Shown: positions 25,139-33,161 of the stretch, one piece after another
How the letters are laid out: every line of letters begins with the position of its first letter
How positions within the stretch are numbered: the first letter of the stretch is position 1
Assembly (NCBI GenBank): GCA_025362395.1
Contig: JANYGK010000001.1
Location: 1 to 59,954 of the forward strand
Origin: Bacteroidota bacterium
GTDB taxonomy: Bacteria; Bacteroidota; Bacteroidia; B-17B0; Aurantibacillaceae
Direction: 5' to 3'
DNA: 59,954 nt
Program-made: the position numbers and the translations under genes
The notes under the pieces: model-generated
Told to the model about the DNA's origin: nothing
Databases searched by the model: none
Seen by the model: the letters and a program-made list of their open reading frames with translations, nothing else

Positions 25139-26416
25139 TTATTTTATACTTGCCGCGTAAGTATACACCGTATAAGGATAAATAAGCTTGGCTGTCATTT
25201 TTGAAACGAGGCAAGCCAATAAAAGAGGGATCATTAAATTATAGCTGTCGGTTAATCCGCATACTAAAAATAAAGCGGTAAAAGGAGCATGAATACCGGC
25301 ACTAAGCATAGCTGCCATGCCGATAACCATAAAATTAAGCGGGATCACATCGGCATTTAAATACCTGTTTAATACAGTAGCTAACAGTAACCCAAGGAAG
25401 GCCCCTATAAATAAACTTGGCGCAAATACGCCACCGTCGCCGCCCGCTGCAAGAGTTGCGGAAGTAATTAGCGGTTTCAATAAAATAATACCTAACCATG
25501 TAATTGCCAATGTAAAAGTTAAGCCGGTTTCGGTTGAATTAAATAAAATTTCTTTTACTGCACGATAGCCCTCTCCGTATAATTGCGGTAATAGTAATAT
25601 AGAAAGGCTGATGATAAGCGACCCCGCTATAATTCGACTGTAATGATTTTTAAAGCCGGCAAATTTATTTTTGAAAAACAAAACACTCTTGGTAAGATAC
25701 ACAGAATTTAGACCCGAAATAACTCCCAATAATAAAAAGTAGGGAATAGCTTTAAAATGCCATGTAACAATATGAACCGGAAATAAAGATTCTTCATTTA
25801 AAATATAATTAAAGGTGAAAGACGTACTAACTGCCAAAGTGGTTGCCAATAAAAATTCTTTGGTCATTTTTTTTGAAATAACTTCAAAAGAAAACAAAAT
25901 TCCGGCAATAGGGCTGCTGAATAAAGTTGCAATACCCGCGGCAATCCCTGCACAGATCAATTCGGTTTTTAAACCGCTGAACATACGGTCTTTCTTTTGA
26001 ATAACAGAGCCAACAGTTGCAGCAGCAACTACCGTAGAAACTTCAATGCCCGTGGAACCGCCGAATACAACCGTTAACAAACCGTTAATAAAATGAGAAG
26101 GTATTTTATACAGAGGTAATTCATTATGTTTTGTTTTGATACTTTCCAAAACTTCTTTAATTCCTTTATTCTCTTTTTTATTAAACAGGGATTGTCTTAA
26201 TATATAAACAATAGATAAGCCAAATAATGGAAACAGGAAGCATAAAAGCCAATTCGCTTGAGCAGCCTTAAAAAAAATATCTTCATAATGCTCAGTTAAT
26301 TTTTTTAAAGCATCACCGAGCAGAGCGCATAAAAAGCCTATTAGTAAAGATGCTAAGATCAATTTTTGATATTTTATCAAAGTAAGTTTAGAGCGGGTTG
26401 ATAGTTTGATCATCAT
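25139..26416 (-). CDS. ClC-family chloride channel/antiporter
   Basis: 425 residues, about ten membrane segments. Selectivity-filter segments: GGSTGIEVSTV, corresponding to GxxGxE(G/S)P with the gating Glu kept, and GGDGGVFAPSLFIGAFLG, corresponding to GxFxP. Transports Cl- or another small anion across the inner membrane; whether channel or H+ antiporter is not certain. No CBS domains. First gene of the pair with the HPP gene; a weak TATATTTC element precedes it. Confidence 0.93.
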   Translation of the reverse strand: MMIKLSTRSKLTLIKYQKLILASLLIGFLCALLGDALKKLTEHYEDIFFKAAQANWLLCFLFPLFGLSIVYILRQSLFNKKENKGIKEVLESIKTKHNELPLYKIPSHFINGLLTVVFGGSTGIEVSTVVAAATVGSVIQKKDRMFSGLKTELICAGIAAGIATLFSSPIAGILFSFEVISKKMTKEFLLATTLAVSTSFTFNYILNEESLFPVHIVTWHFKAIPYFLLLGVISGLNSVYLTKSVLFFKNKFAGFKNHYSRIIAGSLIISLSILLLPQLYGEGYRAVKEILFNSTETGLTFTLAITWLGIILLKPLITSATLAAGGDGGVFAPSLFIGAFLGLLLATVLNRYLNADVIPLNFMVIGMAAMLSAGIHAPFTALFLVCGLTDSYNLMIPLLLACLVSKMTAKLIYPYTVYTYAASIK

Positions 26417-26604
26417 TTAGTTTTATATAATCGTTCAGGATCGTTGTTTTGAAATATAGTTTAAAATTACACATAACATGTAACCTTAGTATAAAATAAT
26501 GGCTCTATGAAAAAAACATCTTCAAAAAAAGTTAAATTTTTATAATCTCTAAAATGTTTTATCAAATAACAATTGTATATACCGGAACGTTACTTATTAA
26601 TATC

Positions 26605-26612
26605 TATATTTG
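26605..26612 (+). promoter_or_regulatory. -7 element of the DUF2911 gene
   Basis: TATATTTG fits TAnnTTTG exactly, 33 bp before the ATG at 26645. No clear TTTG partner at the right distance. Confidence 0.5.
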
Positions 26613-26644
26613 GCCTTCTTAATTAACCAATTAAACTAAACCAC

Positions 26645-27493
26645 ATGCTACAAAAACTAAAAACAATTTCCGCGGCTGTTGCTCTAACACTTGCAAGTAC
26701 AGCTATTAGTGCTCAATTAAAAGTACCGGCACCAAGCCCTTCACAAACCATTAAGCAAGCTGTAGGCTTATCTGATATTACGATCGACTACTCGCGCCCG
26801 GGAATTAAAGGACGTACTGTATACGGTGATATAGTTCCTTTCGGTAAAGTGTGGCGAACAGGCGCTAACTCCGCTACTAAAATTACGTTTGGTGAAGATG
26901 TAAAAGTAGAAGGGAATGCAGTGACTGCAGGAACATACGCTTTATACACAACACCAAATAAAGAAAGTTGGGAAATTATGTTATACAAAGACCTTACATT
27001 AGGAGGTAATGTAGCGGATTATAAAAAAGAAAGTGAATTGCTTCGTTTTGTTGTAAAACCAAAACCATTGAATGATAAAGTGGAAACGTTTACGATTGAC
27101 ATTGCTGATGTAACATCAAACTCTGCGAACATTGAATTAAATTGGGAAAAAACACGCGTATCTTTTAATGTAACGGCTGACATTGATACTAAGATCATGA
27201 AAAGCATTGACGCTACCGTAGTAAATGATAACCGCCCTTATTTTCAGGCAGCAAGCTACTATTATGACAATAATAAAGACATGGCCAAGGCCTCTGAATG
27301 GATCGATAAAGGAATTGCGACTAACCCGAAAGCTTTTTGGATGGTAATGTTAAAAGCTAAAATACAAGCCAAACAAAATGATAAAAAAGGAGCATTAGCA
27401 AGTGCTGACCAAGTAATTGTTTTGGCCACCGAAGCTAAAAATGATGATTATGTAGCCATGGCTAAAAAATTCATCGCGGAAAACAAAAAATAG
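26645..27493 (+). CDS. DUF2911 periplasmic protein
   Basis: 282 residues. Signal peptide (LKTISAAVALTLASTAISAQ), then the DUF2911 domain: DITIDYSRPGIKGRTVYGDI, VPFGKVWRTGANSATKITF and AGTYALYTTPNKESWEI. A C-terminal ~80-residue helical part looks like a TPR pair (ASEWIDKGIATNPKAFW). Common in Bacteroidota; biochemical role unknown. Own promoter-like element and terminator indicate a single-gene unit. Confidence 0.92.
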   Translation: MLQKLKTISAAVALTLASTAISAQLKVPAPSPSQTIKQAVGLSDITIDYSRPGIKGRTVYGDIVPFGKVWRTGANSATKITFGEDVKVEGNAVTAGTYALYTTPNKESWEIMLYKDLTLGGNVADYKKESELLRFVVKPKPLNDKVETFTIDIADVTSNSANIELNWEKTRVSFNVTADIDTKIMKSIDATVVNDNRPYFQAASYYYDNNKDMAKASEWIDKGIATNPKAFWMVMLKAKIQAKQNDKKGALASADQVIVLATEAKNDDYVAMAKKFIAENKK

Positions 27494-27512
27494 TTTTTTC
27501 TATTTTATATTA

Positions 27513-27542
27513 TAAAAGTCCCGCTGTATAGTGGGACTTTTT
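27513..27542 (+). terminator. Terminator of the DUF2911 gene
   Basis: AAAAGTCCCGCT / AGTGGGACTTTT, 12-bp stem with one wobble, T-run, 20 bp after the stop. Confidence 0.88.
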
Positions 27543-27553
27543 GTTTAATTATC

Positions 27554-27676
27554 TGTCATTACGCCTTGTCATTGTGCTTCGTCATTATATCTTGTCATTG
27601 TTTTTTGTCATTGCGTCATCGTCATTGTGCCTCATCATTTCGCCCTCGTCATTGCGAACGGAGTGAAGCAATCTCA
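27554..27676. repeat. REP-derived 13-14 bp tandem repeat ending in a REP-like element
   Basis: From 27554 the unit GTCATTGTGCCTC recurs about eight times with variation, ending in a complete REP-like unit CGTCATTGCGAACGG ... GAAGCAATCTC at 27647-27676. Further right, GCCAATTCG (near 27742) and CGAATTGGC (near 27816) form a distant inverted repeat. No gene is seen from 27543 to 27924. Confidence 0.65.
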
Positions 27677-27924
27677 TCCCCGGTTATATACCTTTATCTT
27701 CTGTACCCCTTTTACCTGAACAAAAATAAACAAAAATTCAAGCCAATTCGCCGGCCTCAATCTTTTCTCGCGCAAGGGCCTGCGCAATACCACCGGAAAA
27801 ACTGCGGTTCGCTCCGAATTGGCAAACAGCAGCACTATCAAAAAATCATAAGGTTTTAAATACTTTTGCCTTACAAAAGGATTATAGAATAATTTAATAA
27901 AATAGGAATTTGTGTTTAAAGTGT

Positions 27925-29631
27925 TTAATTCCGATTATCGGCAACTCGTCTCTTATTCAATATAAACTGAATACTAAACGCCAGCAACATCACCGTTAAA
28001 CAGCCTATTACATTTAACCATAAAAAGGCCGTCAGGTTAATGATCCAGGCATACACAATAAATGCTTCCGCAATTATCGCGGCATAAAATACGGCAGTAC
28101 CGCTTACATGTTTCATGTAAAACGCTACTAAAAATATTCCTAAAATGGTTCCGTAAAATAAAGAGCCTAATATATTTACCACTTCTATTAAGTTACCAAG
28201 CTTGCTTGCATAAAAAGCTACTACTATACAAAACGTACCCCAGGCTACCGTTGCCCAACGCGAGGCAGATAAATACGTTTTATCATTCCCGTCTTTTTTA
28301 TACAAGCGTTTATAAAAATCGACAACCGTTGTAGAGGCTAACGAATTTAACCCGCTTGCCATAGAACCCATAGATGCCAAGAAAATAATAGCGATGAGTA
28401 AACCCACTACACCAACCGGTAATTGCTGCGTAATAAAAGACAGGAAAATATAATTCGTATCATTTACATCTGCTTTCGGATTATTCTTTTCCATCAGTTT
28501 CGTAACATCTTTACGGATAGCGTTGCTTTTTTTGTCTGCCGCCCAAACTTTAATCTTCGCTTCATGAATGGCCGTTTCATCTTTACGATGTATGGCATTT
28601 ACAAGCCCTGTAACCTGTACCTGCTTTTCGTCTCCGGCAAGAGTATAGGCCTGTTCCAATTTTTTATAGTCATTTTTATAAGCACTGTTTTCAAGACGCG
28701 TTACTTCTACCTTATTAAAAAAAACAGGCGTTTTGTGAAACTGATAAAAGATAAATACCATCACACCAATCAGTAAAATAAAAAACTGCATCGGTATTTT
28801 TATCAATCCGTTCATTACCAAGCCTAAGCGACTTTGAGCAATTGATTTCCCTGTTAAGTAACGTCCTACCTGCGATTGATCGGTGCCAAAATAAGACAGC
28901 TGTAAAAAGAAACCGCCAATAATTCCTGACCAGATATTGTACTTATTGTTGAGATCAAATTTTGTATCAATGGCATTAAGCTTATCCATTTTACCCGCTA
29001 TGTGTAACGCATCCGAAAAACTCACGTTATCCGGCAATAAATGCACTACCATGTAAGCTGCTAAGAATAAACCCGCAAAAATAACACTCATTTGAAAAAG
29101 CTGCGTATAGGAAACTGTTTTTGCTCCACCATAAACCGTATAGCCAATTACTAAAAAGCCGTTTATAACAATAGTATAATTAACATCAATATTTAAAATA
29201 GTGGAAAGTATAATAGCGGGCGCATAGATTGTAATACCTGTAGAAAGGCCGCGTTGCAGTAAAAATAAAAAAGCGGTGAGTGAACGGGTTTTATTATCAA
29301 ACCGTTTTTCTAAAAATTCGTACGCTGTGTAAACATTTAATTTATGAAAAATAGGAATAAAAGTGATGCATAATACCACCATAGCCAATGGCAAACCAAA
29401 GTAAAATTGCACAAAGCGCAGCCCATCGCTATAACCTTGCCCCGGCGCTGATAAAAAAGTAATAGCGCTTGCCTGTGTTGCCATTACGGACAAGCCTACA
29501 TTGTACCAGGGCATTTTCCGGTCAGCCAATAAATAACCTTCAATATTTTTTGCCCCACGGCTTTTCCATACACCGTAGGAGATGATAGATAAAAGTGTAA
29601 TACCTAAAACAAGCCAATCGGGTAAACTCAT
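27925..29631 (-). CDS. Sodium:solute symporter (SSS family)
   Basis: 568 residues, 13 or so membrane helices. The N-terminal segment NIEGYLLADRKMPWYNVGLS, then ATQASAITFLSAPGQGY, is typical of SSS transporters, which import sugars, inositol, amino acids or acids with Na+. An insertion of about 100 mainly charged residues between central helices (about residues 290-390) is larger than usual. Its ATG overlaps the stop of a small upstream membrane gene (ATGA), indicating coupled translation. Substrate not inferable. Confidence 0.92.
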   Translation of the reverse strand: MSLPDWLVLGITLLSIISYGVWKSRGAKNIEGYLLADRKMPWYNVGLSVMATQASAITFLSAPGQGYSDGLRFVQFYFGLPLAMVVLCITFIPIFHKLNVYTAYEFLEKRFDNKTRSLTAFLFLLQRGLSTGITIYAPAIILSTILNIDVNYTIVINGFLVIGYTVYGGAKTVSYTQLFQMSVIFAGLFLAAYMVVHLLPDNVSFSDALHIAGKMDKLNAIDTKFDLNNKYNIWSGIIGGFFLQLSYFGTDQSQVGRYLTGKSIAQSRLGLVMNGLIKIPMQFFILLIGVMVFIFYQFHKTPVFFNKVEVTRLENSAYKNDYKKLEQAYTLAGDEKQVQVTGLVNAIHRKDETAIHEAKIKVWAADKKSNAIRKDVTKLMEKNNPKADVNDTNYIFLSFITQQLPVGVVGLLIAIIFLASMGSMASGLNSLASTTVVDFYKRLYKKDGNDKTYLSASRWATVAWGTFCIVVAFYASKLGNLIEVVNILGSLFYGTILGIFLVAFYMKHVSGTAVFYAAIIAEAFIVYAWIINLTAFLWLNVIGCLTVMLLAFSIQFILNKRRVADNRN

Positions 29632-29753
29632 TTGTAATGCTGCATAAAAAAATAAAGAAAAATAATAACACCTGCCAATGCACCAATTACTAAAGCGTAT
29701 ACATTACGCCAGGAACCTAATATGGGTGACTTTTCTTCCTCTTGGTTGTTCAT
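29628..29753 (-). CDS. 41-residue single-helix membrane protein coupled to the symporter
   Basis: Acidic/polar N-terminus MNNQEEEKSPILGSWRN, then one membrane helix (VYALVIGALAGVIIFLYFF) and a short tail MQHYK. The stop TGA overlaps the symporter start in ATGA. Size, topology and coupling resemble the small accessory subunits paired with some SSS transporters, but there is no recognisable family. Confidence 0.75.
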   Translation of the reverse strand: MNNQEEEKSPILGSWRNVYALVIGALAGVIIFLYFFMQHYK

Positions 29754-29813
29754 GATTTATAGTTTAAAGCTGAACACAGATTGAACAGATCAGACATATT
29801 TTCACAGATTATT

Positions 29814-30213
29814 TTATTGATCAAAATTTATTTTTTTACGGTCATTAGTATATATTTTTCTTCTGAAACCGGTTGTCTTTCCAAAATTTAATAAAAGTCC
29901 CACTTCAATATCAGTAGCTAAGATAATTTAGTAATTGCAGGTCATGCTGATTAATTAAGATCTCTGTAGCTTTAAGCTCAATTATCACGGCATTATTTAC
30001 AATGATGTCCGCAAAATAATCACCTACTATAACATTTTTATAATATACTTTAATTCTTTTTTCAGATTCCACATCAAAACCCTTATTTTTTAATTCTATG
30101 ATCATTGCGTTTTGATAAACTTTTTCAAGGAAGCCATAACCTAATTCATTATAAACTTCAAAATAAGATTTTATGATTGCTTCTGTAAAATCTTTTTGTA
30201 ATAATGATTCCAT
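29814..30213 (-). pseudogene. Frameshifted GxxExxY protein gene
   Basis: Begins MESLLQKDFTEAIIKSYFEV with the name-giving GFLEKVY, then the nuclease-fold segment FADIIVNNAVIIELKATEIL. The frame stops after LLNYLSY (100 residues), but the expected continuation ATDIEVGLLLNFGKTTGFRR is readable in a shifted frame up to a stop at 29814. A loss of about 2 nt at the LNYLKAT position explains it. Product truncated by ~35 residues; possibly inactive. Confidence 0.82.
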
Positions 30214-30317
30214 ATTTAATTTATTTACAATATAATCCTTTATCTGTCCTTATCCGTAAAATCAGTCTTATCAGCGTTCTAATTTTATTCAGTTACGTTA
30301 CTTTTGTGTGTTCTATT

Positions 30318-32807
30318 TTACTTATTCTCAGGTAAGCTTAATAAATTCACAAATAAGCGGTAAGCCCCGGGGATGCCCGCCGGTAATTCTCTAAAGAAAA
30401 CCAAGCCGGTATAAACAAAATTTCCTTTACCGTATTTGCCGATAATCAGGCTGCCGTCGCTTGCTTTTTCATTAGGATCATTCATGGTGAAAACAGTTTC
30501 ATATTGCTTATCAATTTCCGTGGCAAAATAAATTCCCCGTTCCTGAATCCAATTATCAAAATCTTTTTGTGTGATCTTATTCGGATAATTTAAGACAGTT
30601 TGGTTTTCGTTATTAAATTTTATAGTTGCTTTTTCATTCGTTACCCTGTCACGCGAAATAGTGAAGGGGTAGGGACCGATCTTTGTCAATACCGGCCCTA
30701 TGCGATTATTAGTGTTATACTGAACAATTAAATTACCGCCGTTCTTTACGTAATCCATCAACTTGTTATAATGAATTTGTAAACGGTCGTTTGTGTTATA
30801 AGCGCGTACTCCCGATACAATGGCGTTGTATTTCGACAAATTTTCATGGCTCAATAATTCATCCGTTAGTACGGTTACATTATAACCGATTTGTGTTAAA
30901 CAGGCAGGTACATCGTCACCGGCACCGGGAATATAACCGATGTTGGTCCCCGTTTTCTTAAGTTCAATATTAACCAGGCCGGCTTCCGCATCACTTAGTA
31001 TAAACTGGTAAGGAATATGATCATACTCAATGCGTTTAATACTCTTGTTATACACCGTATTATTAATGTTTACGGAAGCTTCCAACTTGCCGTCGTCAGC
31101 ACCTTTATTAGCCGTAATAACAGCTTCAATAATAACTTCATCCCCTTTATTTACCAATTTAAATTCAGGATTTTTGATAATAATATTCCAGCCTTCGCTG
31201 CCTTTTAAGATGAGGGTGCCGATTGTGTTAGCGGCATTAGCCTTAACTGTTAACACAATAGTTTTAGGCCCTGCATTCGTAAACACAAATACTTTTTCCG
31301 GAATAGTTACGGTAGCCGGCGGTAACACTTCAAACGGCCTATAAATCTCACCCTTAACGGGGTCTGTAAATTTATATAATAAGGCCCTTTCTATTTTTAA
31401 ATTCAGATCCATTATAGAAATCGAAAATGCAATTTTAACAGCGGCATCATTTTCGGGCTTGCCTATCCATAAAGGATCAGCTACTTTATAAATTCCTATC
31501 TCATGTTTTTCATTTAGCCAATAAGGATTTGAAAATGCAACTGACCCTGATAATTTTTCTTTACGCTTAAATGTATAGAGATCGTTTGGCTTTAAACTTA
31601 AGGCTGCCGTGGTATCACTCTGCAAATAAGCAATGCCTGTAAGCTTAACTACGTTGCTATTCCTGTTTAAAATCTGTGCCGTTACAGATACGTCTTGACC
31701 GGGGATACCAATATAATCAGCTGCTGTAGCTTCTATCCATAATCCGGAGCAGGATAATAGAAGTGTTTCTGCTTCTTTTAATTTTTGTTTTTTCCAATAT
31801 TTTAAGTCCGCGTTACTTTCGTCTAATCCTTGGATGTGTTTATAGATAGCAACCATTTCCGGAATACTGTTTTCTGGTGCCTGCGGATTGAATTTCTTAA
31901 TGCACTCATCTATCATTTTCTGAATTTTATCCTGTCCCTTAAATCGGTTCCAGGTTGTATTAACGCCTTCCAACACATCTGCTTTTACACTGTCGCCTTT
32001 CAGTAATTTAAAATATTCAATAGCCGAGCCGCGTTGTTTGGCTGATCCAAAGCCTTGGCTTTTATGTGAGGAGCGACTTTCGGCAGCGATTTCACCATAA
32101 CTTTTTCCTAATAAGGGGTTGTAAATCCCTACATCTATTTTCAATTGATTAGGGGCAGTCGTATTAGTCGTTCCAAAATTAAAAGTGTTCCAAAAAATAC
32201 GTTTGGGTTGCCACACATCCACATACTGTAATTGTTCCGGGAAACGTGTAGGATCAGCAGCCGCGTCAAATGCTTCCAGGGCCAATATTGCGGACGCTGT
32301 GTGGTGTCCGTGTCCGCCTTCACCCGTTGTAGGAAAACGACAAATAATAATATCGGGTTTAAATTTGCGGACCGTAAATACTACATCCGATAAAATACTG
32401 TCTTTGTTCCAGATTGTAAATGTTTCTTCGGGGTTCTTAGAAAAGCCAAAATCATTGGCACGGGTAAAAAATTGTTCTGCACCGTCAATTCGACGTGCAG
32501 TCAACAATTCCTGGGTACGGATCAGGCCTAACGGTTCGCCTTGTTCTTTTCCTATTAAATTCTGGCCGCCGTCACCTCGCGTTAAAGACAAATAACCTGT
32601 CCTTACTTTTTTTTCATTGGCGAGGTAGCCTAACAGTCGCGTGTTCTCATCATCGGGGTGGGCCGCTATATATAACACACTGCCAACGGTATTTAATTTT
32701 TTTAATCCCTGAACAATTCCGGCAGAGTTAAGGGCCTGATCTGTTTGCCCAAAAATAAGAACGCGGCTTATGCAGATAAGCGCGAAGAAAATATAGTGTT
32801 TTTTCAT
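30318..32807 (-). CDS. Large PIG-L family deacetylase with C-terminal extension
   Basis: 829 residues. Signal peptide, then the zinc-dependent LmbE/PIG-L domain: AHPDDE at residues 49-54 and GEGGHGHHTAS with the other ligands near 167. The C-terminal half has beta-sandwich repeats, probably NPCBM-associated, and a ThuA/GATase1-like domain with NAIVSGVRAYNTND and GGNLIVQYNT. Expected to remove N-acetyl groups from amino-sugar conjugates outside the cytoplasm; this long version is characteristic of Bacteroidota. Substrate unknown. Single-gene unit. Confidence 0.9.
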   Translation of the reverse strand: MKKHYIFFALICISRVLIFGQTDQALNSAGIVQGLKKLNTVGSVLYIAAHPDDENTRLLGYLANEKKVRTGYLSLTRGDGGQNLIGKEQGEPLGLIRTQELLTARRIDGAEQFFTRANDFGFSKNPEETFTIWNKDSILSDVVFTVRKFKPDIIICRFPTTGEGGHGHHTASAILALEAFDAAADPTRFPEQLQYVDVWQPKRIFWNTFNFGTTNTTAPNQLKIDVGIYNPLLGKSYGEIAAESRSSHKSQGFGSAKQRGSAIEYFKLLKGDSVKADVLEGVNTTWNRFKGQDKIQKMIDECIKKFNPQAPENSIPEMVAIYKHIQGLDESNADLKYWKKQKLKEAETLLLSCSGLWIEATAADYIGIPGQDVSVTAQILNRNSNVVKLTGIAYLQSDTTAALSLKPNDLYTFKRKEKLSGSVAFSNPYWLNEKHEIGIYKVADPLWIGKPENDAAVKIAFSISIMDLNLKIERALLYKFTDPVKGEIYRPFEVLPPATVTIPEKVFVFTNAGPKTIVLTVKANAANTIGTLILKGSEGWNIIIKNPEFKLVNKGDEVIIEAVITANKGADDGKLEASVNINNTVYNKSIKRIEYDHIPYQFILSDAEAGLVNIELKKTGTNIGYIPGAGDDVPACLTQIGYNVTVLTDELLSHENLSKYNAIVSGVRAYNTNDRLQIHYNKLMDYVKNGGNLIVQYNTNNRIGPVLTKIGPYPFTISRDRVTNEKATIKFNNENQTVLNYPNKITQKDFDNWIQERGIYFATEIDKQYETVFTMNDPNEKASDGSLIIGKYGKGNFVYTGLVFFRELPAGIPGAYRLFVNLLSLPENK

Positions 32808-33161
32808 AACTTTAATAAGAGTGTTTCAAGATAATAATAAATAGAATACGTGTCGTGAATTTTATAGGTCGTATGTTAATAATAGTGAATAAAACTTGTT
32901 GATGTAAGTTTGGGTATTCTGCTTTTTAGAAGAATGTACCGACAATAATTATGAATGGTACAGCAGGATTTAATGACAATTTAACCTTGATAGAACTCAA
33001 TCGGTAAATTCTCCATTTAACACAAGATCTAATTTATAAGAATTTCTTTCTTTGCGATATAGTTGCCTTATAATGCTTAATCCAAAATAAATGTATAAAA
33101 AGCTTTTGACCTTTTGTAGTCCGAACAAATAATCGGGATGTGATATATTTGTGAAAGTAAA
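32808..33161. other. Intergenic gap without a visible gene
   Basis: About 350 bp between two minus-strand genes. No coding potential, repeat or RNA gene seen. A plus-strand TATATTTG near 33143 has no gene downstream in that direction and is probably chance. Confidence 0.6.

Noticed and set aside
27566-27859. Open plus-strand frame of 97 codons
   Set aside because: It consists of the REP-derived tandem repeat and the following gap; composition is not protein-like.
33139-33155. Plus-strand TATATTTG near the 3' end of the SpoIIE gene as a promoter
   Set aside because: There is no plus-strand gene downstream; probably chance in AT-rich DNA.
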